Origin: Xenorhabdus sp014467285
GTDB taxonomy: Bacteria; Pseudomonadota; Gammaproteobacteria; Enterobacterales; Enterobacteriaceae
Reading direction: 5' to 3'
Assembly: GCF_014467285.1 (NCBI RefSeq)
Contig: NZ_NKHR01000002.1
Span: 248,001-312,000, forward strand
Length of the DNA stretch: 64,000 bases
Below the pieces are notes generated by a model that was not told the DNA's origin, did no database searches, and saw only the letters and a program-made list of their open reading frames with translations. The position numbers and the translations under genes were made by a program. This document shows, piece by piece, positions 52,819 through 62,694 of the stretch; within the stretch, counting starts at the first letter, position 1, and each line of letters starts with the position of its first letter.

Positions 52819-53543
52819 TGATTTCCCTGAAAAATGTATCCAAGTGGTATGGCCAATTTCAGGTTCTTACTGACTGCTCGACTGAAGTCAAAAAAGGCGA
52901 AGTAGTCGTGGTCTGTGGGCCTTCTGGTTCCGGTAAATCCACGCTGATAAAAACGGTCAATGGCCTTGAACCAGTCCAGCAGGGTGAAATTCTGGTAAAT
53001 GAAACAAAAGTCAATGATAAGAGCACCAATCTGGCACAGTTACGTTCCAAAGTGGGAATGGTATTCCAACATTTTGAGCTGTTTCCACATCTCTCTATCA
53101 TTGAAAACCTGACACTGGCCCAAGTTAAGGTACTAAAACGCGATAAGAAAGCGGCGACTGAAAAAGCATTAAAATTACTGGAACGAGTTGGATTAGCCAG
53201 TCATGCTAATAAATTCCCCGCACAACTTTCTGGTGGTCAGCAACAGCGGGTTGCCATCGCCCGTGCCCTCTGCATGGACCCTATTGCGATGCTGTTTGAT
53301 GAGCCAACTTCTGCACTCGATCCCGAAATGATAAATGAGGTGCTGGATGTCATGGTTGAATTGGCAAAAGAGGGCATGACTATGATGGTGGTAACCCATG
53401 AGATGGGATTTGCCAAAAAAGTAGCGCACCGCGTTATTTTCATGGATGAGGGCAAAATTGTCGAAGACAGTAAGAAAGAAGATTTCTTTGCCAACCCGAA
53501 ATCGGAGCGTGCCCGCGATTTTCTGGCAAAAATTTTACACTGA
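52818..53543 (+). CDS. gltL: Glutamate/aspartate ABC transporter ATPase GltL
   Basis: 241 aa from the ATG at 52818, the E. coli length; the TTG at 52815 is not needed. Walker A GPSGSGKST, signature LSGGQQQR, Walker B MLFDEPTSALD and switch VVTHEMGFA are all intact. Cytoplasmic motor of the GltIJKL uptake system. A weak hairpin with imperfect GCGGAT/ATCCGC arms near 53556-53576 follows but has no T-run. Confidence 0.97.
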   Translation: MISLKNVSKWYGQFQVLTDCSTEVKKGEVVVVCGPSGSGKSTLIKTVNGLEPVQQGEILVNETKVNDKSTNLAQLRSKVGMVFQHFELFPHLSIIENLTLAQVKVLKRDKKAATEKALKLLERVGLASHANKFPAQLSGGQQQRVAIARALCMDPIAMLFDEPTSALDPEMINEVLDVMVELAKEGMTMMVVTHEMGFAKKVAHRVIFMDEGKIVEDSKKEDFFANPKSERARDFLAKILH

Positions 53544-53633
53544 TTTTTCTTTGCCGGCGGATGGCAACACTATCCGCTGGCCTTAAATTCCATCAAAAAT
53601 AAGTAATTTTCCACATTCCACCTTTAACAAGAG

Positions 53634-53663
53634 TTGTTGCGCCTATCCCTTATCAGCTATGCT
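53634..53663 (+). promoter_or_regulatory. Candidate leuS promoter
   Basis: TTGTTG at 53634-53639 and TATGCT at 53658-53663 with 18-bp spacing, about 90 nt before leuS. The match to consensus is moderate. Confidence 0.4.
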
Positions 53664-53755
53664 ATGGCGTCTTAGATTTCATAAACAACTATGTTTCATA
53701 ACAACAAGCACGCTAACGGCGTAGCTTTATTACTCACCATAGGATTATCGGTGCC

Positions 53756-56338
53756 ATGCAAGAACAATATCGTCCAGAAGACATAGAACAACAAGTCCAG
53801 CTTCATTGGCAAGAGAAGCAAACGTTCAAAGTGACAGAAGACAACAGCAAAGAAAAATACTATTGCCTGTCTATGCTACCTTACCCTTCTGGTCGACTAC
53901 ACATGGGCCATGTCCGTAACTACACCATTGGTGATGTTATTTCCCGCTATCAACGCATGCTAGGTAAAAATGTGTTGCAACCAATCGGTTGGGATGCTTT
54001 CGGCCTGCCGGCTGAAGGGGCTGCGGTTAAAAATAACACCTCCCCTGCTCCATGGACTTATTCCAACATCGAATACATGAAAAGCCAGTTGAAAACACTG
54101 GGTTTTGGTTATGACTGGGATCGTGAAGTAACAACCTGTGTACCAGAATACTATCGCTGGGAACAGTGGTTCTTTACTAAGTTGTACGAAAAAGGTTTGG
54201 TATACAAAAAAACCTCCGCTGTTAACTGGTGTCCACATGACCTGACCGTTCTGGCTAATGAGCAAGTTATTGATGGCTGCTGCTGGCGTTGTGATACCCA
54301 AGTAGAACGCAAAGAGATCCCACAATGGTTCATTAAGATCACTGATTATGCGGAAGAGTTGCTGAACGATCTGGATAAATTGGAAGATTGGCCTGAACAG
54401 GTCAAGACTATGCAGCGTAACTGGATTGGTCGTTCTGAAGGTGTCGAAATCACTTTTAATGTTGCTGATAGCCAAGAAAAACTCACCGTTTATACTACTC
54501 GCCCAGATACTTTCATGGGTGCAACCTATGTTGCTGTCGCAGCAGGTCATCCTCTGGCAAAACAAGCGGCGGAAAATAATCCGGCACTGACAGAATTCAT
54601 CAACGAATGCCGTAATACCAAAGTTGCCGAAGCAGATATGGCAACCATGGAGAAAAAAGGCATGCCAACAGGCATGTTCGTTGTTCATCCATTGACCAAT
54701 GAAAAAATAGCTATTTGGATCGCTAACTTTGTCCTGATGGAATACGGCACTGGCGCTGTTATGGCAGTTCCTGCTCATGATCAACGTGATTGGGAGTTTG
54801 CTACTAAGTACAACCTGCCAATGAAAGTCGTTATTCTGGATAACGACGGCAACGAACCCAATATTCAGGACGCAGCCGCTACAGACAAAAATGCACTGGT
54901 CAATTCCGGTGAATTCAGCGGGCTGAATAATGAAGCAGGTTTCAATGCCATTGCAGACAAACTGGTTGCAATGGGCGCCGGCCAGCGTAAGGTCAATTAC
55001 CGCCTGCGCGACTGGGGTGTTTCCCGCCAGCGTTACTGGGGTGCTCCAATTCCAATGGCAACACTGGAAGATGGAACCGTTGTTCCTGTTCCTGAAGATC
55101 AGTTGCCAGTGATCCTGCCGGAAGATGTTGTGATGGATGGCATCACCAGCCCACTCAAGGCTGATCCAGAATGGGCAAAAACGACCATCAACGGTCAATC
55201 TGCTCTGCTTGAGACGGATACCTTTGATACCTTCATGGAATCTTCATGGTATTACGCACGTTATACCTGCCCGGATCATGACAAAGGCATGTTAGACCCG
55301 GCTGCGGCCAACTACTGGTTGCCAGTGGATCAATACATCGGTGGTATTGAACACGCTATCATGCACCTGATGTACTTCCGCTTCTTCCACAAGTTGATGC
55401 GCGATGCTGGCCTGGTTAATTCTGATGAGCCCGCCAAACGCCTGCTGTGCCAAGGCATGGTTCTGGCCGATGCTTTCTATTACACCGGCGGCAGTGGCGA
55501 AAAAGTCTGGGTATCTCCGGCTGACGCTATTGTTGAGCGCGATGAGAAAGGGCGCATTATTAAAGCAACGGATAAAGACGGCCATGAACTGGTTTATACC
55601 GGCATGAGCAAAATGTCGAAATCCAAGAACAACGGTATCGATCCACAAACTATGGTCGATAAATACGGTGCTGATACTGTCCGCCTGTTCATGATGTTCG
55701 CTGCACCACCAGAACTGACTCTGGAATGGCAGGAATCTGGTGTAGAAGGCGCTAACCGCTTCCTTAAACGTGTTTGGCGTCTGGTTTATGAACACAGTAA
55801 TAAAGGGGCAACCCAGCCGCTGGATATCAGTAGCTTGACTGCGGAGCAAAAAGATCTGCGCCGTGATCTCCATAAAACCATTGCGAAAGTCACCGATGAT
55901 ATTGGCCGTCGTCAGGCATTCAATACCGCCGTTGCTGCAATTATGGAGCTGATGAACAAACTGACACGTGCTCCACAGGAAACTGAGCAGGATCGCGCTC
56001 TTATGCAGGAAGCACTGGCTACAGTTGTACGTATGCTTTCGCCTATTACCCCACATGCTTGTTTCGTAATGTGGAAAGAACTTGGCAATGAAAATGACAT
56101 TGATGTTGCTGAATGGCCGCAAGCCGATGAGCAAGCAATGGTGGACGATACTAAACTGGTAATCATTCAGATTAATGGTAAAGTTCGTGGCCGCATTACT
56201 GTACCGGCAGATGCAACAAAAGAGTATGTTCAAGAAATGGCGACGCAAGAATACAGTGTGACGAAATATCTTGAAGGCGTCAGTATTCGCAAGGTCATCT
56301 ATGTGCCAGGTAAATTATTGAACCTGGTCGTTGGTTGA
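53756..56338 (+). CDS. leuS: Leucyl-tRNA synthetase
   Basis: 860 aa, the E. coli length. Class I synthetase. HIGH motif PYPSGRLHMGHVRNY, CP1 editing domain (about 225-415) with TTRPDTFMGATYV and GTGAVMAVPAHD, and KMSKS motif MSKMSKSKNNG. Cytoplasmic. Two long antisense frames lie within it, reflecting codon bias only. lptE starts 18 nt downstream, as in other enterobacteria. Confidence 0.98.
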   Translation: MQEQYRPEDIEQQVQLHWQEKQTFKVTEDNSKEKYYCLSMLPYPSGRLHMGHVRNYTIGDVISRYQRMLGKNVLQPIGWDAFGLPAEGAAVKNNTSPAPWTYSNIEYMKSQLKTLGFGYDWDREVTTCVPEYYRWEQWFFTKLYEKGLVYKKTSAVNWCPHDLTVLANEQVIDGCCWRCDTQVERKEIPQWFIKITDYAEELLNDLDKLEDWPEQVKTMQRNWIGRSEGVEITFNVADSQEKLTVYTTRPDTFMGATYVAVAAGHPLAKQAAENNPALTEFINECRNTKVAEADMATMEKKGMPTGMFVVHPLTNEKIAIWIANFVLMEYGTGAVMAVPAHDQRDWEFATKYNLPMKVVILDNDGNEPNIQDAAATDKNALVNSGEFSGLNNEAGFNAIADKLVAMGAGQRKVNYRLRDWGVSRQRYWGAPIPMATLEDGTVVPVPEDQLPVILPEDVVMDGITSPLKADPEWAKTTINGQSALLETDTFDTFMESSWYYARYTCPDHDKGMLDPAAANYWLPVDQYIGGIEHAIMHLMYFRFFHKLMRDAGLVNSDEPAKRLLCQGMVLADAFYYTGGSGEKVWVSPADAIVERDEKGRIIKATDKDGHELVYTGMSKMSKSKNNGIDPQTMVDKYGADTVRLFMMFAAPPELTLEWQESGVEGANRFLKRVWRLVYEHSNKGATQPLDISSLTAEQKDLRRDLHKTIAKVTDDIGRRQAFNTAVAAIMELMNKLTRAPQETEQDRALMQEALATVVRMLSPITPHACFVMWKELGNENDIDVAEWPQADEQAMVDDTKLVIIQINGKVRGRITVPADATKEYVQEMATQEYSVTKYLEGVSIRKVIYVPGKLLNLVVG

Positions 56339-56356
56339 TAACAGGAGACCACTGTT

Positions 56357-56944
56357 GTGGGAAAAAATGTAGTGGAAAGAAATGTGGTAGGAGATAATCT
56401 GCGGCATCGTATTTTCACGTTGTTGCTCGGGTTAGCGGTGTTGGTCACCGCTGGCTGCGGTTTTCACCTTCGCGGCACAACGCAAGTACCAAAAGAGCTT
56501 CAAACATTACAATTAAGTTCAGGGGACCCTTACGGGCCTCTGGCACGCTCGGTGCGCCAGCAACTTCGCCTGAACGATGTCAAAATTATTGAATATGGCG
56601 ATGCTTCAGTACCTATCCTGAAACTTTTGGGTTCTAATGAAAACAAAGAGACTGTTTCGGTCTTTCAGGATGGTAAAGCAGCCGAACGCCAGTTAATTCT
56701 GTATGTTGATGCTCAAGTTCTGATGCCAGATGGCAGCATCTATCCATTGCAAGCAAGGGTTGATCGCTCTTTCTTCGATAACCCACTGGAAGCACTGGCA
56801 AAAGATGCAGAAAATGAATTGGTTCAACAGGAAATGCGCGAACAGGCTGCCCATCAGCTTATACGCCAACTGTTAACTGTTCATAGCGCAGAACTTCTGA
56901 AAGCTGAAGAAAAACAGAACGCTGCGACTACACAGAAACAATGA
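56357..56944 (+). CDS. lptE: LPS-assembly lipoprotein LptE
   Basis: 195 aa with a GTG start at 56357 preceded by AGGAG. A lipoprotein signal (LLLGLAVLVTAGC) puts the acylated Cys at about residue 34, longer than in E. coli because of some 15 extra N-terminal residues. It plugs LptD in the outer membrane for LPS insertion. GFHLRGTTQVPKELQ and the C-terminal RSFFDNPLEALAKD match the family. Overlaps holA by ATGA. Confidence 0.94.
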   Translation: MGKNVVERNVVGDNLRHRIFTLLLGLAVLVTAGCGFHLRGTTQVPKELQTLQLSSGDPYGPLARSVRQQLRLNDVKIIEYGDASVPILKLLGSNENKETVSVFQDGKAAERQLILYVDAQVLMPDGSIYPLQARVDRSFFDNPLEALAKDAENELVQQEMREQAAHQLIRQLLTVHSAELLKAEEKQNAATTQKQ

Positions 56945-57972
56945 TCCGACTTTATCCTGAACAACTTCTTTCGCAGCTCAATGAAGGGCTGCAAAGCTGC
57001 TATTTGCTATGGGGCAATGAGCCATTGCTATTACAGGAAAGTCAGGACAGTATCCGCAGAATGGCTGAACAACATGGCTTTATGGAGCATTTCACCTTTG
57101 CGTTGGATAACCATACCGATTGGGATGAAATCTTCAGCCTGTGTCAGTCACTGAGCCTGTTTACCAGCCGTCAATCACTCATCCTGTTACTACCGGAAAA
57201 TGGCCCGAATGCCTCAATGGCAGAACGGCTCATCAAGCTGTCAGAGTTACTGCATTCAGATATCCTGCTGATACTGCGTGGCCATAAGCTCACTAAAGCG
57301 CAGGAAAATAGCCAGTGGTTCAAGTCAATTGGGCAAAATGGTGTATACGTCAGTTGCCTGACTCCAGAGCAAAATCGTCTGCCTCAATGGGTGGCTCAAC
57401 GTGCTAAAAACATGGGGCTATCACTGGAAGATGAAGCTAATCAGCTATTGTGCTATTGCTATGAAGGGAACTTGTTAGCACTGGCTCAGGCATTGGAACG
57501 CCTTTCCCTGCTCCATCCCGATAATCGGCTGACATTGTTCCGCGTTGAAGAAGCGGTCAACGATGCTGCTCATTTTTCTCCCTATCATTGGGTTGATGCT
57601 TTACTGGCAGGAAAAATAAAACGGGCATGGCATGTACTGAAACAACTCCGGCAAGAAGATACCGAAGCTGTCATCCTGCTTCGTACTATACAGCGGGAAC
57701 TAATGCTGCTGTTGATACTTAAACGTCAAAGTAAAACAGTTCCTTTGAAGACATTATTTGATCAGCACAAAGTGTGGCAAAATCGCCGGCCATTGTTAAC
57801 CACCGCATTACAGCGTCTGTCAAAACAAGACCTGCAATCCGCCATACATTTATTGACCCAGATGGAACTGCGTGTCAAACAGGATTATAGCCAATCCATT
57901 TGGGCTGACCTGGAAACGCTTTCCATGCTGTTATGCGGAAAACCATTACCAGAGAGCTTGCTGAATGCTTGA
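56941..57972 (+). CDS. holA: DNA polymerase III subunit delta
   Basis: 343 aa, the E. coli length. Clamp-loader subunit that opens the beta clamp during replication. N-terminal MIRLYPEQLLSQLNEGL, the beta-binding region with SLFTSRQSLILLLPENGP, and C-terminal helices match HolA. Coupled to lptE upstream (ATGA overlap) and to nadD downstream (8-nt overlap). Confidence 0.95.
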   Translation: MIRLYPEQLLSQLNEGLQSCYLLWGNEPLLLQESQDSIRRMAEQHGFMEHFTFALDNHTDWDEIFSLCQSLSLFTSRQSLILLLPENGPNASMAERLIKLSELLHSDILLILRGHKLTKAQENSQWFKSIGQNGVYVSCLTPEQNRLPQWVAQRAKNMGLSLEDEANQLLCYCYEGNLLALAQALERLSLLHPDNRLTLFRVEEAVNDAAHFSPYHWVDALLAGKIKRAWHVLKQLRQEDTEAVILLRTIQRELMLLLILKRQSKTVPLKTLFDQHKVWQNRRPLLTTALQRLSKQDLQSAIHLLTQMELRVKQDYSQSIWADLETLSMLLCGKPLPESLLNA

Positions 57973-58678
57973 TTCTATTGATCCAATAAATACTGCTCCA
58001 ATAAATACCATTGATTCAAAAATCGATACAGATGCCCCGATTATTCAGGCACTGTTTGGCGGCACTTTCGATCCTATCCATTATGGTCATTTGCGCCCTG
58101 TGGAAGCATTGGCACAGCTAGTGGGACTCAATCAGGTGATTTTATTGCCTAATCACGTTCCACCACATCGTCCTCAGCCAGAGGCGAGTGCTCAACAACG
58201 GCTGGAAATGGTTCGTCTGGCTGTACAGGATAATCCGTTGTTTACTGTGGATACTCGTGAGCTGGAGCGACAAACACCATCTTACACAGTGGAAACATTG
58301 AAATCCTTTCGTCAGGAAGCGGGGGAAGAACGCCCGTTGGCATTCATTATCGGGCAGGACTCATTACAAACTATTCATACATGGTATAAATGGGAAGAAT
58401 TGCTCGATATCTGCCATCTGTTGGTCTGTTCCCGTCCGGGTTATCAGAAGCAATTATCAAGCCCTGAAATGCAGCAATGGCTAGAAAACCACCAAGTTGA
58501 TACTCCATTTCCATTGCGTCAAAAACCACACGGTTATATTTACTTAGCCGCGACTCCGCTATTAAACATTTCGGCGACAGACATTCGCCAACGCCACCAA
58601 CAAGGTCTAAGTTGTGATGACCTGCTCCCCCCATCGATACAAAATTATATCGATTCATGGGGACTATATAAGCAATAG
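57965..58678 (+). CDS. nadD: Nicotinate-mononucleotide adenylyltransferase
   Basis: 237 aa versus 213 in E. coli. Makes nicotinic acid adenine dinucleotide in NAD synthesis. FGGTFDPIHYGH carries the HxGH motif and NISATDIRQR is the C-terminal motif. About 20 extra N-terminal residues (DPINTAPINTIDSK) come from an imperfect repeat of CCAATAAATAC and are not part of the known fold. The only nearby ATG is at 57965, so the extension is probably translated. Confidence 0.95.
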   Translation: MLDSIDPINTAPINTIDSKIDTDAPIIQALFGGTFDPIHYGHLRPVEALAQLVGLNQVILLPNHVPPHRPQPEASAQQRLEMVRLAVQDNPLFTVDTRELERQTPSYTVETLKSFRQEAGEERPLAFIIGQDSLQTIHTWYKWEELLDICHLLVCSRPGYQKQLSSPEMQQWLENHQVDTPFPLRQKPHGYIYLAATPLLNISATDIRQRHQQGLSCDDLLPPSIQNYIDSWGLYKQ

Positions 58679-58793
58679 ATAAGCAATAGCGAAATCATAC
58701 AGCGAATTGCCGCCAAGTTGCTTACTTTTACAGAGATTGGCATGCTATTATTCTGCGTTACTCAACCAATTTTATAAAATAAAGGTGATCCTT

Positions 58794-59111
58794 TTGCAAG
58801 GCACAGAACTACAACAATTTGTTATTGATAAACTTGAAGATTCCAAAGCACAGGATATTGTTTCTATAGACGTTCGTGGAAAATCCAGCATTACTGATTG
58901 CATGGTTATCTGCACCGGAACATCAAACCGTCATCTGATGTCTGTGGCAGATAATCTCGTTGATGACTGCCGCGAAGCCGGCATCATGCCTCTGGGTGTT
59001 GAAGGGCAAGGGATTTCCGACTGGATAGTCGTGGATCTCGGCGAAATTATGGTTCATGTTATGCAGGAAGACAGCCGTCGCATGTATGAACTGGAAAAAC
59101 TCTGGAGTTGA
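58794..59111 (+). CDS. rsfS: Ribosomal silencing factor RsfS
   Basis: 105 aa from a TTG start at 58794, exactly the E. coli length; the start is supported by AAGGTGA 5-6 nt upstream and by alignment to MQGKALQDFVID. The frame also opens at 58707 but without conservation. It binds uL14 of the 50S subunit and blocks subunit joining in stationary phase. Motifs KSSITDCMVICTGTS and DWIVVDLGEIMVHVM are typical. It overlaps no gene; rlmH begins 3 nt after. Confidence 0.92.
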   Translation: MQGTELQQFVIDKLEDSKAQDIVSIDVRGKSSITDCMVICTGTSNRHLMSVADNLVDDCREAGIMPLGVEGQGISDWIVVDLGEIMVHVMQEDSRRMYELEKLWS

Positions 59112-59113
59112 GT

Positions 59114-59584
59114 TTGAAGTTACAACTGATCGCTGTAGGAACAAAGATGCCGGACTGGGTACAGACCGGCTTCATGGATTACTTGAATCGTTTTCCCAAG
59201 GATATGCCTTTTGAACTGATTGAAGTTCCAGCAGGAAAACGCGGCAAAAACGCAGACATCAAGCGTATTCTGGAAAAGGAAGGCGAACAGATGTTGGCTG
59301 CTGTTGGTAAAGGCAATCGCATTGTAACTCTGGATATCCCTGGCTCTCGTTGGGACACACCTCAATTGGCGCAACAGCTTGATCGCTGGAAACTGGATGG
59401 CAGGAATGTCAGTTTACTGATTGGTGGCCCCGAAGGTTTGGCTCCGGCCTGTAAAGCAGCAGCGGAACAAAGTTGGTCACTTTCTCCCCTGACTATGCCA
59501 CACCCCCTCGTGCGGGTTCTGGTTGCAGAGAGCCTTTACCGGGCATGGAGCATCACAACTAACCACCCTTATCATCGGGAATAA
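59114..59584 (+). CDS. rlmH: 23S rRNA pseudouridine-1915 N3-methyltransferase RlmH
   Basis: 156 aa from the TTG at 59114 (KLQLIAVGTKMPDW), aligning with E. coli RlmH (155 aa); a TTG six bases earlier is also open. SPOUT knot methyltransferase that acts on the assembled 70S ribosome. The SAM-binding LLIGGPEGL and C-terminal ITTNHPYHRE are conserved. GGAG precedes the start. Pairs with rsfS in one unit. Confidence 0.95.
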   Translation: MKLQLIAVGTKMPDWVQTGFMDYLNRFPKDMPFELIEVPAGKRGKNADIKRILEKEGEQMLAAVGKGNRIVTLDIPGSRWDTPQLAQQLDRWKLDGRNVSLLIGGPEGLAPACKAAAEQSWSLSPLTMPHPLVRVLVAESLYRAWSITTNHPYHRE

Positions 59585-59620
59585 ATTGGGTAATCTATCA
59601 CTGTGAATTCTGGCAATGAG

Positions 59621-61561
59621 ATGAAGAAGAAACGAACTCCTTTTCGTGATCATTCGGCTGAATCAGCCCTATTCATACGCCGCGCACTTGTGGCGTTTAT
59701 AGGTATTATTATTTTAACCGGCATTTTGATTGCTAATCTTTATAATCTCCAGATCACACGCCACGAAGATTACCAAACCCGCTCAAATGGGAACCGCATT
59801 AAGCTTGTTCCCATCGCTCCAAGTCGTGGGATCATTTATGACCGCAACGGCACACCATTAGCAACTAACCGGACCATTTACCAGTTAGAGATTGTGCCGC
59901 AGAAAGTCACTGACCTTGACAAGACATTAGAAGAATTACGTTCTGTTGTTGGCCTTACTGATGAAGATATTGAAACCTTCAAAAAAGAACGTCAACGCGC
60001 ACGTCGCTTTACTTCAATTCCACTGAAAACACCACTGGATCAGGTTCAGGTGGCGCGGTTTTCTGTCAACCAATACCGTTTTACGGGGTTAGAAATCAAG
60101 GGATACCAGCGCCGTTATTATCCTTACGACTCTGCCCTGACTCATGTAATCGGCTATGTTGCTAAAATAAATGATAAAGATGTAGAGCGGCTCGATAAAG
60201 AGGGGATTTTGCCTGACTACGCTGCCAGTCATGATATCGGCAAGCTGGGTATTGAGCGTTATTATGAATCTATTTTGCATGGCAAACCCGGCTACGAAGA
60301 AGTGGAAGTTAACAATCGTGGCAGAGTCATTCGCCAACTGCACGAACAGCCCCCACAGGCAGGCAAGGATATTTATCTGTCAATCGATTTGGAGCTGCAA
60401 ACTTACATCGAAAAGATACTGACAACCAGCCGTGCAGGTGTTGTTGTTACCGATCCTCGTACTGGGGAAGTTTTAGCTATGGTATCCAACCCAAGCTACA
60501 ATCCAAATATGTTTGTTGATGGCATATCGGGCAAAGAGTATAAAACCTTGCTTAACAATCCCAATCGCCCGTTAATTAACCGTGCAACGCAAGGGGCTTA
60601 TCCACCTGCATCGACGGTAAAACCTTTTATTGCTGTCGCCGCCCTTAGCAGTGATGTCATTACAAAAAACACCACGATAAACGATCCGGGTTGGTGGCAG
60701 TTGCCGGGATCAGATCAGCGTTACCGTGACTGGAAACGTTGGGGACATGGCAAATTGAATGTTCATAAATCAATTGTTGAATCAGCGGATACTTTTTTCT
60801 ATCAAGTTGCTTACGATATGGGCATTGATAGGTTATCTGAATGGATGACAAAATTTGGCTATGGCCAATTTACGGGCATTGATTTGAAAGAAGAAAACCC
60901 AGGCAATATGCCTACCCGTGAATGGAAACTCAAACGCTACAAAAAACCGTGGTATCAAGGCGATACCATTTCTGTTGGCATCGGTCAGGGATACTGGACT
61001 GCAACGCCAATGCAGATGGTAAAAGCCCTAATGATATTGATCAATGATGGAAAAGTTAAGACCCCACATTTCTTGATAAGCACTCGCGTAAATGGAGAAA
61101 TGCAACCTTATCAACCTCCAGCCAGCGAGCAAATTGGGGATATTCATTCTGGATACTGGGAAATTGCCAAAGATGGCATGTATGGCGTTGCCAATGCTCC
61201 AAATGGTACTGCCCGCAGAGTCTTTGCTGGCACACCATACAAAGCCGCAGCTAAATCAGGTACAGCCCAGGTTTTCAGTTATGAAACTTATAATGCAAGC
61301 AAACTTGCTGAACATCTACGTGATCATAAGCTGATGATTGCCTTTGCACCTTATGACAACCCAACCGTTGCCATTTCCATCATTCTGGAAAATGGTGGTT
61401 CAGGGCCATCCGTCGGCGCTATCGTCCGCCAAATTCTGGATCATATCTTGCTCAAGGATAACAACACTGCCTCTCCTGACGCAGCCTCAGCGACGACAGG
61501 AGTTCAGCCTGCCAGAATACAAGCGACCAGTACACAAGCTACCAGAACACAAGCTAATTGA
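59621..61561 (+). CDS. mrdA: Penicillin-binding protein 2, elongation transpeptidase
   Basis: 646 aa from the ATG at 59621, matching the E. coli start; a GTG at 59603 adds six residues. Inner-membrane transpeptidase of the elongasome. One N-terminal membrane helix (about 26-46), a dimerisation/pedestal region, then the transpeptidase domain with the active serine in PPASTVKPF, SAD at the second motif and KSGTAQVF. The C-terminal tail (QATSTQATRTQAN) is a short repetitive extension not seen in E. coli. mrdB starts 8 nt after its stop. Confidence 0.97.
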   Translation: MKKKRTPFRDHSAESALFIRRALVAFIGIIILTGILIANLYNLQITRHEDYQTRSNGNRIKLVPIAPSRGIIYDRNGTPLATNRTIYQLEIVPQKVTDLDKTLEELRSVVGLTDEDIETFKKERQRARRFTSIPLKTPLDQVQVARFSVNQYRFTGLEIKGYQRRYYPYDSALTHVIGYVAKINDKDVERLDKEGILPDYAASHDIGKLGIERYYESILHGKPGYEEVEVNNRGRVIRQLHEQPPQAGKDIYLSIDLELQTYIEKILTTSRAGVVVTDPRTGEVLAMVSNPSYNPNMFVDGISGKEYKTLLNNPNRPLINRATQGAYPPASTVKPFIAVAALSSDVITKNTTINDPGWWQLPGSDQRYRDWKRWGHGKLNVHKSIVESADTFFYQVAYDMGIDRLSEWMTKFGYGQFTGIDLKEENPGNMPTREWKLKRYKKPWYQGDTISVGIGQGYWTATPMQMVKALMILINDGKVKTPHFLISTRVNGEMQPYQPPASEQIGDIHSGYWEIAKDGMYGVANAPNGTARRVFAGTPYKAAAKSGTAQVFSYETYNASKLAEHLRDHKLMIAFAPYDNPTVAISIILENGGSGPSVGAIVRQILDHILLKDNNTASPDAASATTGVQPARIQATSTQATRTQAN

Positions 61562-61569
61562 GTAAAGCC

Positions 61570-62682
61570 ATGACAGAATCTCAAAACAAGGTTCCTTTCT
61601 GGACCCGAATACATATAGATATTCCACTGCTACTGTGCATTCTGGCATTACTGGCCTACAGCCTTTTTATTATGTGGAGTGCCAGTGGACAAGACATTGA
61701 TATGATGGAACGCAAAGTCGGGCAAGTTGTTATGGGGTTCATCGTGATGATCGTCTTGGCTCAAGTGCCTCCACGCTTATATGAAAATTGGGCCCCTTAC
61801 CTCTACATTGTATGCGTCATCCTGCTGATTTTAGTTGATGTTTTTGGGCAGATTAGTAAAGGAGCACAACGCTGGTTAGACTTGGGCATTGTGCGCTTCC
61901 AGCCATCAGAAATTGCCAAAATCGCGGTTCCTCTGATGGTGGCTCGTTTTATGAACCGTGACCTTTGCCCACCTTCCCTGAAAAACACGGGCATCGCACT
62001 ATTCCTGACTTTTCTGCCCACCCTTCTGGTGGCAGCACAACCAGATCTGGGAACTTCCATTCTGGTTGCAGCCTCTGGCATATTTATTCTGTTTCTGGCA
62101 GGAATGAATTGGAAATTAATTGGCATTGCGGTTTTACTGATTGCCTGTTTCATTCCAATATTGTGGTTCTTCCTTATGCACGATTATCAGCGCGACCGCG
62201 TTATGATGCTGCTGGATCCTGAAAGTGATCCACTGGGAAAAGGCTACCACATCATCCAATCCAAGATAGCCATCGGCTCAGGCGGTTTATTCGGGAAAGG
62301 TTGGTTGCAAGGTACACAGTCACAACTTGAATTTCTTCCCGAACGACACACTGACTTTATTTTTGCCGTCTTGTCGGAAGAATTGGGGTTGGTAGGCGTT
62401 CTTGTTTTGCTCGGACTCTACCTGATGGTCATTATGCGCGGCTTATTTATTGCTGCCAAAGCACAAAATACTTTCGGCCGTGTGATGGCCGGGGGATTGA
62501 TATTGATTTTATTTGTTTATGTCTTCGTTAATATTGGCATGGTAAGCGGCATCCTACCTGTGGTCGGCGTCCCTCTGCCTCTAATTAGTTACGGAGGTTC
62601 AGCATTGATTGTCTTAATGGCGGGATTCGGCATTATCATGTCGATACATACACATCGTAAATTATTGTCCAAAAGTTTATGA
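61570..62682 (+). CDS. mrdB: RodA peptidoglycan glycosyltransferase
   Basis: 370 aa from the ATG at 61570, the E. coli length; a TTG at 61558 opens the frame earlier but overlaps mrdA. SEDS-family membrane glycosyltransferase with about ten helices that polymerises peptidoglycan with PBP2. SKGAQRWLDLGIVRFQPSE, FLPERHTDFIFAVL and VGVPLPLISYGGSA are SEDS signatures. rlpA follows after 12 nt. Confidence 0.97.
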   Translation: MTESQNKVPFWTRIHIDIPLLLCILALLAYSLFIMWSASGQDIDMMERKVGQVVMGFIVMIVLAQVPPRLYENWAPYLYIVCVILLILVDVFGQISKGAQRWLDLGIVRFQPSEIAKIAVPLMVARFMNRDLCPPSLKNTGIALFLTFLPTLLVAAQPDLGTSILVAASGIFILFLAGMNWKLIGIAVLLIACFIPILWFFLMHDYQRDRVMMLLDPESDPLGKGYHIIQSKIAIGSGGLFGKGWLQGTQSQLEFLPERHTDFIFAVLSEELGLVGVLVLLGLYLMVIMRGLFIAAKAQNTFGRVMAGGLILILFVYVFVNIGMVSGILPVVGVPLPLISYGGSALIVLMAGFGIIMSIHTHRKLLSKSL

Positions 62683-62694
62683 GGAAGAAGTTTC

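Noticed and set aside
53960..56248. Antisense frames of 412 and 318 aa within leuS
   Set aside because: They fully overlap the essential leuS gene and show no family features; codon bias explains them.
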